From CALAED01 sp036555725 (GTDB lineage Bacteria; Actinomycetota; Actinomycetes; Streptosporangiales; Streptosporangiaceae), in assembly GCA_036555725.1 (NCBI GenBank), contig DATBKU010000115.1:1-64000 (forward strand): a DNA stretch of 64,000 bases. Reading direction: 5' to 3'. The position numbers were made by a program, and so were the translations under genes. Below the pieces are notes generated by a model, which searched no databases, was not told where the DNA came from, and saw only the letters and a list, made by a program, of their open reading frames with translations. Of the stretch, positions 26,515 to 35,743 are shown piece by piece (the first letter of the stretch is position 1; the number at the start of each line of letters is the position of its first letter).

Positions 26515-26525
26515 CGATCATGGTC

Positions 26526-26544
26526 ACGCGGGATCCCCCCGCGT
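26526..26544 (+). terminator. Weak terminator-like hairpin after znu operon
   Basis: ACGCGGG and CCCGCGT form a 7-bp stem with a 5-nt loop, 12 bp after the last permease stop. No T-run follows. Confidence 0.35.
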
Positions 26545-26677
26545 CGCGCCGGCACCACTGGATGGGACCAGCACAGTTCATGTGGGCTGCGTGGCGGCCT
26601 TGCCTCTTCTCTGGCCGCTTAGCGACGGCGAAGAGAATGCTCTCCGTTGCCAACGAGGTGATGTGCTTGTTGCCGCT

Positions 26678-27175
26678 TTACGCCCGCTCCAGCGCGGGTT
26701 CCGGATCGTCTGCCGCGGTGGCCAGGACCTCGCCGACCCGCTCCAAGCTCCATCGCTCGTCCGGATCGGCGGCGATCAGGCCGAGGATGGCAGGTGCCAG
26801 GGCCCGGGTCGCCGGGTTGTACCGGGCCGTCATCCGGACGAGGTGTGCCAGCCGCTGCGGGATCGACCGCTTCTGGGGCCGGTCCGCGACCAGGCCTGGG
26901 TCGATGCCGCAGGTGAGGGTGAAGAGCAGCACGCCCAGGCTGTACAGGTCAGCGGTCTGCCTGGGTGCGGGGGCTATCCCGGTCAGCGAGCCAACTGGGC
27001 CGTCGTCGCCGATCTGCTCCGGTGCGGCGTATCCCCGCGTGCCGATGATCTGTGCCGGCTCGGCCGGAACGGCCATGAACTCCAGCTCGACGAGCTTGAG
27101 CACACCCTCGGGGGTGATCATCAGGTTGGCAGGCGTCAGGTCCCGTATCACCAGTCCTTCACCGTGGACCGTGCC
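26678..27175 (-). pseudogene. Truncated lanthipeptide-synthetase-type (LanKC) kinase fragment
   Basis: About 165 residues corresponding to the C-lobe of a Ser/Thr-kinase-like domain: VIRDLTPANLMITPEG (catalytic loop), a degenerate DFG region, GTRGYAAPEQ (activation segment) and LYSLGVLLFTLTCGIDP. The phrase style and the following LIAADPDERWSLERV match the central kinase of class III/IV lanthipeptide synthetases rather than ordinary STPKs. The N-terminal lyase, the N-lobe and the cyclase are all missing. Homology ends at about 27175, exactly where an unrelated recombinase fragment begins on the other strand, so this is a broken remnant. Confidence 0.6.
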
Positions 27176-27177
27176 GG

Positions 27178-27330
27178 CACGACACCGACACCGCCAGGGC
27201 GCTGTGCCGTTTCCTCACCGACCGCGGCATGCCGGCCGACTGTGACGGCGTCCAGCGCGCCCACATCCGCCAGTTCCTCATCCACGAAAAGAAGCGCACC
27301 TCGGCCGCGTCGGCGGGCACGCGCCTGGTG
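27178..27330 (+). pseudogene. Remnant of a tyrosine recombinase N-terminal domain
   Basis: In one frame the sequence reads TARALCRFLTDRGMPAD, then AHIRQFLIHEKKRTSAASA. This is the SAM-like core-binding domain pattern of phage/XerC-type integrases (…TARTY…FLxWLxxxG…ITxxHIxAFL…RTSxAS). The catalytic domain with the R-H-R-Y residues is absent. It abuts the LanKC fragment and is followed by the AraC-like gene. It is evidence that an integrative element once occupied this region. Confidence 0.45.
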
Positions 27331-27431
27331 GGGAAGGTCGGTGCTGTCGAGACAGTCGGCCTGCTCGACTCCCACACGCTGCTGCCCGGTCTCGGCCCGG
27401 TGGAGTCGGGACCGTCTAGACTCCCACCGTT

Positions 27432-28121
27432 ATGGGGTTGGTCTTCAACGCTGTTGCCGGCGAACTCCCGCTGGTGCAACGAGTGTGGTCGGCAAGCTGT
27501 GACGCCGCGACCAGTTTCACTTCGGCGGCCAAAGCCTCCTCCATGATCGCGTTTGCGCGGAGCGGTGACAGGTTGACGGTGCACCTGCGCGGACCGGAGA
27601 CCAGGGCCACACAACTGATCTGTCCGGAGGGCTGGGAGTTTTTCGGTGTCGAGCTGCAGCTCGGTGCCTATCTGCCCCTGTTTCCGCCTTCCGGTCTGGC
27701 CGACCTGAACGATGCTCTGTTGCCGACCCTGTCAGGCGACCGGATCTTGCTGGACAACCGAGACTGGGAGATGCCAACCGAGCAGAACGTCGACGTCTTC
27801 GTCGACAGGCTCGTGCGGGCAGGTTTGTTGATCTTCGATCCCCTCGTCGACGAGATCCGTCACTGCGAACGACCACGAGCCATGTCGGAACGGACGGCGC
27901 AAATCCGGTTCCGCCGGGCCGTCGGGATATCGCGCCGCAAGCTCGTCAGCATCGAGCAAGCACAGCACGCCGCGCAACTCCTCGCGGCGGGAAGATCGAT
28001 CGCCGACGTGGTCACCGTCGGCGGCTACTACGATCAGCCGCAGCTCGCGCGGGCGATGCGGTGGGCGACCGGCCACACCCCAGGCGAGTTGAGGTCGGGC
28101 GGCTCGTTCGTCGCGTTCTGA
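27432..28121 (+). CDS. AraC-family transcriptional regulator
   Basis: A 229-aa protein with a cupin-like N-terminal sensor (about 1-140) and a C-terminal AraC helix-turn-helix pair (about 145-229). The pair includes SIEQAQHAAQLLAAGRSIADVVTVGGYYDQPQLARAMRWATGHTPGEL in outline (helix 1, GYYDQPQLAR recognition, TGHTPGE end). The ATG at 27432 has no ribosome-binding site, but a TAGACT -10-like hexamer ends 9 nt before it, so leaderless translation is possible. It lies 111 bp before a RibD-domain reductase on the same strand, a common pairing, which that gene may be its target. Confidence 0.85.
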   Translation: MGLVFNAVAGELPLVQRVWSASCDAATSFTSAAKASSMIAFARSGDRLTVHLRGPETRATQLICPEGWEFFGVELQLGAYLPLFPPSGLADLNDALLPTLSGDRILLDNRDWEMPTEQNVDVFVDRLVRAGLLIFDPLVDEIRHCERPRAMSERTAQIRFRRAVGISRRKLVSIEQAQHAAQLLAAGRSIADVVTVGGYYDQPQLARAMRWATGHTPGELRSGGSFVAF

Positions 28122-28232
28122 TCCCTGGCCCGACCCGCTGCGCCGCCTCGACCCGCTTGAGCAGCACTTCGGAGCCGACGGGATTCGGTTCGATACAAGA
28201 CGGGCCGATCATCGGGATGGTTGTCTCCGGGG

Positions 28233-28775
28233 ATGCGAAAACTGATCGAATATGACCATCTCTCGATCGACGGGAGATTCTCCGGGGACGACTGGTGGGC
28301 CGCACAGATGAAGGTCGCCGCCAACGACAACCACTTCGACTATCAGCTCCGGCTGTTGGAACAGGCAGCCGGTCTCGTGCTCGGACGGGTGACCTACGAA
28401 AGCTTCGCCGCAACGTGGCCGACCATGACCGGCGACCTCGCCGACAAGGTCAACTCCCTACCAAAGCACGTCGCCTCCACCACGCTGACCGAGACCACTT
28501 GGAACGCCGAGGTGCTCGTCGGGGACGCCATCGACGCCGTTGCCCAGCTCAAAGAATCCGGCGACGGCACGTTGGTGAAGTATGGCAACGGCCCTTTCAG
28601 CCGGGCGCTCGTCGAGGCGGGTCTGTTGGACGAGCTGCATCTGAGCATATCCCCATTTGTCGCGGGTTCCGGTGAGTCGCTGCTGGCGGGCATCAGCACA
28701 ACACCCATGAACCTGACGGGAGTGACCGACATCGGCAATGGCGCGGTGGTGCTGGCCTACACACCGAGTCGGTAG
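28233..28775 (+). CDS. RibD C-terminal-domain (DHFR-like) reductase
   Basis: A 180-aa protein of the bacterial bifunctional deaminase-reductase C-terminal family. It has a DHFR-like fold with MRKLIEYDHLSIDGRFSG at the start, LVLGRVTYESFA (NADPH-binding strand-helix) and VKYGNGPFSRALVEAGLLDELHL near the end. These stand-alone proteins are common in actinobacteria, and their substrates are mostly unknown. ATG 28233 matches the usual family N-terminus; the TTG at 28221 is an alternative. It probably forms a unit with the AraC-like regulator upstream. Confidence 0.88.
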   Translation: MRKLIEYDHLSIDGRFSGDDWWAAQMKVAANDNHFDYQLRLLEQAAGLVLGRVTYESFAATWPTMTGDLADKVNSLPKHVASTTLTETTWNAEVLVGDAIDAVAQLKESGDGTLVKYGNGPFSRALVEAGLLDELHLSISPFVAGSGESLLAGISTTPMNLTGVTDIGNGAVVLAYTPSR

Positions 28776-29053
28776 CCGGGCACCACGAGGTTGGCGGCCT
28801 GGGCAGGTGCGAATTTCTCAACTTGGGTGGTGGCCAGCAGATGCACAACCGCCCCGATCGCGGCGATACCGGCCATCGGCGGTACCGGCCGGTCGGGGCA
28901 GCGCGTCTCCAGATTGACGTCGGTAAAGGTCCCGCTGGTGTTGGTGTCATGATCCGTTCCAGAAACCCGCCCGGCTCAACTTTCTCCGGTCGAAGTGCTC
29001 CTCGAACTCCGCCTCGGCGACCATGTCCAGGCGCGCGAGGCGGTGCTTGGTCG

Positions 29054-29743
29054 TCAGACCGCTTCGTAGACCACGAGGGACACCGCGACGTACTGCATGA
29101 TGTAGGCGGTGAGCGTCAGTGCGTGGAAGACCTCGTGAAAACCGAACCAGCGAGGTGACGGATCGGGGCGCTGCAGCCCGTACACCACGCCGCCCGCGCT
29201 GTAGAGCGCTCCCCCGATGACCACCAGCAGCACGGCCGCGATGCCGGCTCCGGAGATGAGTTGAGGCAGGAAGAACACCGCCACCCAGCCGAGCCCGATA
29301 TACAAGGCGGTGTAGAGCCAGCGGGGAGCACTGATCCACACCATCCTGAAGACGATCCCGGCGGCCGCGCCGACCCATATCACCGACAGCACGATGACTC
29401 TGGCCCCGTCGTGCAGGGCCAACCACGCGAACGGCGTATAGGTCCCTGCGATGATCAAGTAGATGTTCGCATGATCCAAACGCCGGAGGACCTCTGTCCA
29501 CCGTGGTGAGAAACGACCGCGATGGTAGGCGGCAGAGACGCCGAACAGCTGGGCCGAGGCGATGGCATACACCATGGCGGCCAGCCTGGCCTGCAGAGTC
29601 GGCCCGAACGCCACCAACGCAAAACCCGCCATCAGGCTCGGGGGCAGGGCCCCGGCGTGTAGCCAGCCACGCAGCTTGGGCTTGACCGATCGTACGACCT
29701 GGGGGGCGAGAGCCTCCCGGCGGGCAGTAGCGTTCACCGTCAT
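29054..29743 (-). CDS. trhA: Hemolysin III / PAQR family membrane protein (TrhA)
   Basis: A 229-aa seven-helix membrane protein of the hemolysin III/progestin-adipoQ receptor family. Conserved residues include SAAYHRGRFSPR with the His-Arg motif, RRLDHANIYLIIAGTYTP (DHxxIxxxIAGTYTP) and the late GFHEVFHALT, whose two His complete the predicted zinc site. In bacteria the family is linked to membrane energetics and fatty-acid homeostasis. Two 15-bp tandem repeats lie just upstream of its start and may be operator half sites. It has no co-directional neighbour close by. Confidence 0.92.
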   Translation of the reverse strand: MTVNATARREALAPQVVRSVKPKLRGWLHAGALPPSLMAGFALVAFGPTLQARLAAMVYAIASAQLFGVSAAYHRGRFSPRWTEVLRRLDHANIYLIIAGTYTPFAWLALHDGARVIVLSVIWVGAAAGIVFRMVWISAPRWLYTALYIGLGWVAVFFLPQLISGAGIAAVLLVVIGGALYSAGGVVYGLQRPDPSPRWFGFHEVFHALTLTAYIMQYVAVSLVVYEAV

Positions 29744-29754
29744 CCCCTCCTACT

Positions 29755-29784
29755 TACTCAACCGTAGGTTACTCGACCGTAGAT
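29755..29784. repeat. 15-bp tandem direct repeat upstream of trhA
   Basis: TACTCAACCGTAGGT (29755-29769) and TACTCGACCGTAGAT (29770-29784) are adjacent and differ at two positions. They lie 12 bp before the trhA start, so they probably overlap its promoter. The ACCGTAG core resembles half sites of TetR-type regulators of lipid genes. Confidence 0.6.
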
Positions 29785-29789
29785 AGGAG

Positions 29790-30060
29790 ATCGGGAGGCG
29801 CACGGGCGACCCTGCAATGGGGAGGCGAGCAGCGCGGACCAGCGACTGGTGGCCGGGTCGTAGGCGACGCCGCCCCCGGCCGGGAACGCAGTATCGTCCG
29901 CCTCCTCCCGCCTGGCCTGGGCGGCGACCGCGGCCGGGATCTGCCCCACCCAGTGCACGCGAGAGGGGTAGGCATACGCGCGGGTCCCGGCTAGCCTGCG
30001 GCGTGAATGCGGCGAGACGTCCCAGCCGCCAGCCACCTGCCAAGCGCCCGTCCCGGCACC
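29790..30060 (-). pseudogene. Possible remnant of a Kelch-repeat-like protein
   Basis: One frame carries GGGVAYDPATSRWSALLASP, a phrase typical of Kelch/galactose-oxidase blades in actinobacterial secreted proteins, preceded by about 60 residues with no recognisable domain. There is no start site, signal or second blade. It fills part of the 332-bp gap between trhA and the PPOX gene; nothing else is seen there besides the tandem repeat. Confidence 0.25.
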
Positions 30061-30075
30061 GCTAACGAACACCCG

Positions 30076-30525
30076 CTAACGAACGCGGTACCGGTCCTCG
30101 TTGCCCTTCAGCACGGAAAGGGCCGGGCGGTCGGGATCGATATGCCAACTGACGATCTGTTCGGGATGGATGCGGATCACCTCGTCGCTGAACATCCCCC
30201 CGCCCAGCCCAGGCGGCTCGACCCCTCGCAGCGCCTCGGCCCTGCCGCGAAGCTCCAGGCCCCGGCCCACGCCGGGCCGGAACGGGCCTGGCCCATCGGG
30301 CACCGTGTCATCGACCACGAACGCCACCCGTGGCCGGGCCGCCACATTGCGGAACTTCCGGCTGGTGCTCAACCTCGGCCCACCGATGTCGATCGTCCCG
30401 TCACCGTTCAGCCGATAAGCCACCGGCACCACGTCAGGGCCTCCATCCGGGCCGATCGTCGCCAGGCAGCCACGCCGATGGGTCGCAAGATAGCCACGTT
30501 CCCTGCCGGTGAGCATCGAGTCCAT
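30076..30525 (-). CDS. PPOX-class (F420/FMN-binding split-barrel) oxidoreductase
   Basis: A 149-aa split-barrel flavoprotein of the pyridoxamine-phosphate-oxidase-like superfamily. Visible features are GCLATIGPDGGPDVVPVAYRL, typical of the first two strands, TSRKFRNVAARPRVAFVVDD in the cofactor region, and GLELRGRAEAL. Actinobacterial members often use F420 (PPOX-class F420-dependent enzymes). The cofactor is inferred, not visible. The ATG at 30525 begins the conserved N-terminus; the frame is open a further 12 codons upstream. It stands alone. Confidence 0.85.
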   Translation of the reverse strand: MDSMLTGRERGYLATHRRGCLATIGPDGGPDVVPVAYRLNGDGTIDIGGPRLSTSRKFRNVAARPRVAFVVDDTVPDGPGPFRPGVGRGLELRGRAEALRGVEPPGLGGGMFSDEVIRIHPEQIVSWHIDPDRPALSVLKGNEDRYRVR

Positions 30526-30703
30526 GCGGCGACGGTACGCGCCGCGCCGGCCGATGCGCATCGGGCCAAAGACCCAGCCGCCGGTCCATCATCGGGCCTA
30601 GTACTGCAACGACAGGTCGTGCTGTCGGGGTGGTGTATCGGTTGGCTCGGGATTGGCAGCGTTGGTGAGCTCGGTTCGACCATCGCCGTAGTCTCCCGGC
30701 GGG

Positions 30704-31324
30704 TCATCGGGCTTGGCGCTCACAGGACGAGGCGAGCCGGTCCGTGATGGGCTCCTCGGCCGCTCCATCGGCCGGGGCACCGGCCGCGACCTTACGCATC
30801 AGCGCGCCCGTCACAGTGACGTCGCCGAGGAGCGGCACGGTCATCCGCTCGACGAGACGGTAGCCGAGGCGCAGACGCATCGCCTCGCTCAGCGGGCTGC
30901 ATAGGGCCTCGAATCGCTGGAATCCGGCAATGGTTGCCGCCGTCTCGGTGACGCGCGCGAGCAGCGTGGCCAGCCCGCGTCGCGCCCAGCGCGGGTCGAC
31001 GTAGGTCGCGCGCATGGTCGCGATGTCCGCGTTGACCTGGTGATCGTTGCTGCTGGACGTTCCGGGTGGATAGAACGTGCCGTGGTCACTCCACCCGCTG
31101 CACGCGGCGATCTGACCGTCGATTTCCAAGACGTAGTAGGTGCCGTCGGAGATCAGTTCGGTCTCGACCCGATAGAACTGGGCCTTGCCAGCGGCAGCCA
31201 CCTGCGACGGCGTGTAATGGCGGACTAGCAACGCCGTCACCGACCGCTCCGCCAGCTCGTGCACCGCAGGGACGTCCGCCATCGCGGCAGGCCGAATCGT
31301 GAGCCGCACGTCCCTGGCACGCAT
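30704..31324 (-). CDS. GNAT family N-acetyltransferase
   Basis: A 206-aa acetyl-CoA-dependent transferase. The GNAT core is seen in LTIRPAAMADVPAVHELA (strand 1/helix 1), YYVLEIDGQIAACSGW (strands 2-3) and TYVDPRWARRGLATLLARVTE, which includes the acetyl-CoA pyrophosphate loop (R-x-x-G-L/A). A 50-aa C-terminal part continues the fold. It diverges from the MarR-like gene, whose visible reading frame begins only about 100 bp away. Substrate unknown. Confidence 0.85.
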   Translation of the reverse strand: MRARDVRLTIRPAAMADVPAVHELAERSVTALLVRHYTPSQVAAAGKAQFYRVETELISDGTYYVLEIDGQIAACSGWSDHGTFYPPGTSSSNDHQVNADIATMRATYVDPRWARRGLATLLARVTETAATIAGFQRFEALCSPLSEAMRLRLGYRLVERMTVPLLGDVTVTGALMRKVAAGAPADGAAEEPITDRLASSCERQAR

Positions 31325-31424
31325 CACCTGATCCGTCTGCTCCGGCGAAGATGCACGTCCCGGCCGCCGGCTCGGCCTGCTGCGCGTCGCCACCGACCAG
31401 GCTCTCGCCGCCGTCCAAGCCAAG

Positions 31425-31817
31425 GTGGGCCGCCAGCATCCCGAGCTGCGGCGCGCACACCTGCTCATCTTCCGATTCGGGACGATCGACGGACGGCACA
31501 CCAGCGACCTCGCAGCGCACGCCGGGATGACCAAGCAGTCGATGCATGAGATCGTCACCCACCTCGAGAGACACGGCTACTTGTGCCGTCAACCCGACCC
31601 GACGGACTCGCGTGCGCTGCTCGTACACCTCACCCCACACGGACGTGCCCTAGAGCGGCAGATCCTGTCCGCCATCGCCGACGTCCTGGAATCATGGCGG
31701 GATCGCGTCGGCATCCGCCGCTTCGACGCGCTCTGGGCGACGCTACAAGAGATCACCGGCGAGACCGGGGACCTACCAGACCTGGCCGAACTCCGCCGAG
31801 CGCCGTCAGAACACTAA
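31425..31817 (+). CDS. MarR-family regulator with uncertain or truncated N-terminus
   Basis: A 130-aa winged-helix protein: TIDGRHTSDLAAHAGMTKQSMHEIVTHLERHGYLCRQPDPTDSRA covers helix-turn-helix and wing (named here in outline; about residues 20-65), followed by a dimerisation helix. MarR-like sequence (LGLLRVATDQALAAVQAK) continues about 17 residues upstream of the GTG at 31425 to about 31370. No ATG, GTG or TTG exists between there and the in-frame stop at 31329. Either a CTG or other rare start is used, or the true N-terminus was lost. It diverges from the GNAT gene. Confidence 0.7.
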   Translation: MGRQHPELRRAHLLIFRFGTIDGRHTSDLAAHAGMTKQSMHEIVTHLERHGYLCRQPDPTDSRALLVHLTPHGRALERQILSAIADVLESWRDRVGIRRFDALWATLQEITGETGDLPDLAELRRAPSEH

Positions 31818-31884
31818 ACCCGACGCCCTCACGAGCCAGGCGTTCGCCTCGCTCCAAGCGCCTTGTATACCGCGTGTCCAGGCG

Positions 31885-32635
31885 GCCGTGTATAACGCCG
31901 TGGTCGGGGTCGAAGGGCGTTATGCGCCCTACCGGTTCCACGCGCACGCACCGCGCGGCTCCTCCGTCCAGGCGGCCGCGGTCGCCGCCGCCCACAAGAC
32001 GCTGGTGACCTACGTGCCATCCGCGCAGGCGACCCTGGACGCCGCCTACGCCGCGTCGCTGGCGCAGATCCCCGAGGGCAAGGCGAAGACCCAAGGCATA
32101 GCGTTCGGCACCCGAGCCGCCGACAGCCTGATCCGGCTGCGCGCCCACGACGGCCGCAACGCCCCCATCTTCTTCACCCAGCCCCGGCGCCGGGTGTCTG
32201 GCGGCCGACCCCGCCCGCGTTGTTGCCGATGTCTGCGCCGTGGCTCGGCTTCGTGACGCCACTGCTGGTGCACAGCGCCAGCCAGTTCGGGCCGGCACAG
32301 CCGCCGCCCGCGCTCACCTCGAAGCGCGACACCCGCGACTTCGAGGAGGTCAAGGCGCTCGGCGCGGTCCACTCGACGGCACGGACGCCGGAGCAGACGA
32401 GCACCGCACTGTTCTTCTCCGGCAACGCACTGGTGCAGTACAACGCCGCGCTGCGCAATCAGGTCAGCGTGCGGCAACTGGACATCGTCGATGCCCGCCC
32501 GGATGTTCGCCGCGATCGATATGAGCGTTGCGGACGCCGAAATCTCGGTGTGGCATGCCAAGTACGTCTACGGCTTCTGGCGGCCAATCACCGCGATCAA
32601 CCTGGCCGAAACGATCAAGGGAGCCCACGCCGTTC
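31885..32635 (+). pseudogene. Vanadium-dependent haloperoxidase remnant with frameshifts
   Basis: Three frames carry consecutive pieces of a PAP2/vanadium haloperoxidase. AVYNAVVGVEGRYAPYRF to about 32185 is the first, then GVWRPTPPA and SALFFSGNAL-like text to about 32490 is the second, then WHAKYVYGFWRPITAINLA to about 32620 is the third. At least two frameshifts are therefore present. The C-terminal half with the vanadate/phosphate-binding His and Arg residues is missing. Sequence similarity stops about 35 bp before the 3' end of tRNA-Ser(GCU), consistent with truncation when something inserted or was deleted at the tRNA. Confidence 0.65.
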
Positions 32636-32658
32636 GCGTGAACTCCCTGGTCGGTGGG

Positions 32659-32748
32659 CGGAGGCTCGGGGATTTGAACCCCGGATGGGCGGAAAACCCA
32701 AACCGCATTAGCAGTGCGGCGCCATAGACCTGACTAGGCGAAGCCTCC
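32659..32748 (-). tRNA. tRNA-Ser (anticodon GCU)
   Basis: Class II tRNA with acceptor stem GGAGGCT/AGCCTCC (32748-32742 with 32666-32660), anticodon stem CCGCA/TGCGG around loop CTGCTAA (32714-32708, anticodon GCT), a long variable arm (GGGTTTTCCGCCC) and the T-loop TTCAAAT. It reads AGC/AGU codons. CCA is not encoded. Its 3' end faces the decayed accessory region to the left. Confidence 0.95.
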
Positions 32749-33159
32749 TGGGCCAACAGGCCGCACATAGGTTACCGGTCGATGGACACCCCGGCAAAGC
32801 GCATACCTGGGGTGAGCGGGGGCGATAGGTTCCCGACAGCCGGATGACTCCGTGAAACTTCTGCGGGTTTACTCCCCAGTGGGCCACACCTGGCTGGCTC
32901 TGCACTCGAGGCGGTGTCAAGGCCCGCGTTACGGGCTTACGCTGCAGGTCACTCCGCACCCAATGCCCCCGGGGAAGCGGAGGCGCAGGGAGGGGGCACG
33001 AGGCGGTCAGGCGTTCCTCGACAACACGGGCTCCCCGAATACCAGAGCCTGCCAAGCCTGGCCGCCTCCCCCACGCTTGGGGGCGGCCCTGCGGGAGTGG
33101 GGCAAGGGGGGAGGGGGCCGCGCCGCTGACCACGTGGATCTCGGCGGCGCGGACCATCC
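32749..33159. other. Intergenic region between tRNA-Ser and acyl-CoA ligase
   Basis: About 410 bp without a recognisable gene. It contains a hairpin at 33060-33088 (GGCCG and CCCCCA pairing with TGGGGG and CGGCC around CGCT, with a CCT bulge). It lies 70 bp past the ligase stop and may serve as its terminator, although no U-run follows. The tRNA promoter should lie just right of 32748. Confidence 0.4.
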
Positions 33160-34785
<1,626 letters not shown>

Positions 34786-34957
34786 CTGGCGCGCCTCCAG
34801 GGCAAGTCTCTTTAGAATCGGATTCTTGCCTGAGAAGCCCAAGATGTCAGCACCTGGCGGCCCAGCTCAGCGCAGTTGCACACCGTTACGCCGTCGCCCC
34901 CGATGTCGTCCGCCCGCGGCTCAGGCCCGTACAGCCGGACGCTGCCGGCGGCCCAGG

Positions 34958-35470
34958 TTAGAGGACGACGGAGGAGAAATCGTGCTCCAGCTCGGTGTCG
35001 TCGCGCAGCTTGGCCATCGCCCTTGACACAGTGCTCTTGACTGTGCCGACGCTGATCCCGAGCACCTTGGCGGGCTCCGACTCCGACATGTCCTCGTAGT
35101 AGCGCAGCATGACCGCGAGCCGCTGTCGCTTCGGCAACCGGCCAAGCGCCCGGCCAAGCGCGTCGTGCAGCTCGCTCCGTCCGGTGTGATCGTCAACCGG
35201 TCTGTCAGGAAGCTCGTCAGTCGGATAGATCTCCAGCTTGCGCCCGCGCCACCACGAGATCGGCGTGTTCACCATCGCGCCGTACATAACCGGCAACGGC
35301 GCCGCGATCATTGATACGGTCCCAGGCGAGGTAGGTTTTGGCCAGCGCAGCCCGCAGGAGGTCTCTGCCTCCGCGCGATCGTCCGCCAGTACGACGGCGG
35401 TACGCAGCAGCAGCGCCGACCCGCGAGCCGCGACGTAGTCCTGGAAGTCCTCGTGCTGGACCTTGCTCAT
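34958..35470 (-). CDS. ECF sigma factor (SigE family) with a frame-scrambled region 2
   Basis: A 170-aa sigma-70-family protein. Region 4 is intact (RYYEDMSESEPAKVLGISVGTVKSTVSRA), and the N-terminal YVAARGSALLLRTAVVLADD is normal. Residues about 36-65, which should be the core-binding region 2, read as unrelated sequence. The expected family sequence (LLRAALAKTYLAWDRINDRG then YVRR) is present in the next frame between about 35366 and 35279. So one base has been lost near 35366 and the frame is restored near 35277 by a compensating change. The protein is full length but probably defective in region 2, unless these are sequence errors. Confidence 0.7.
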   Translation of the reverse strand: MSKVQHEDFQDYVAARGSALLLRTAVVLADDRAEAETSCGLRWPKPTSPGTVSMIAAPLPVMYGAMVNTPISWWRGRKLEIYPTDELPDRPVDDHTGRSELHDALGRALGRLPKRQRLAVMLRYYEDMSESEPAKVLGISVGTVKSTVSRAMAKLRDDTELEHDFSSVVL

Positions 35471-35743
35471 GCCATCACCCGACCCCTGGGGGATTCCCGG
35501 CCGCCCAGCTGGACGGAAACAAGCCGACGATCCGACAGTCGCACGAAGCTCGTAATTATGGATCAACCGTAAAGCCATATTCGGGTCAACCGGGAGGCAA
35601 GATCCCCTACCAGGTGCATGAATTGTCAACTCCACCGTCCCGCTATGGGGACAAAACTCGACAGCCTTCCAGTTAGGGATAACTCTTGACACGCGGACTG
35701 ACGGGCCGCATTGGTCTTGAGCTACGTGGTCCTGGAGCGCCTC

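Noticed and set aside
28776..29053. A minus-strand frame ending in AANLVVPGYRLGV beside the RibD-like gene
   Set aside because: It is open for about 60 codons and looks protein-like in places, but it has no recognisable family or ribosome-binding site and overlaps the end of the RibD-like gene.
32640..32760. The tRNA-Ser 3' end as a duplicated att site within the window
   Set aside because: Reading the region to the left (26500-32600), I found no second copy of the TTCAAATCCCCG-AGCCTCC end, so no element boundary is claimed there.
35686..35714. TTGACA at 35686 as a promoter for the Cys-rich barrel gene
   Set aside because: The hexamer 17 bp downstream (CATTGG) is a poor -10 sequence, so the promoter is not claimed.
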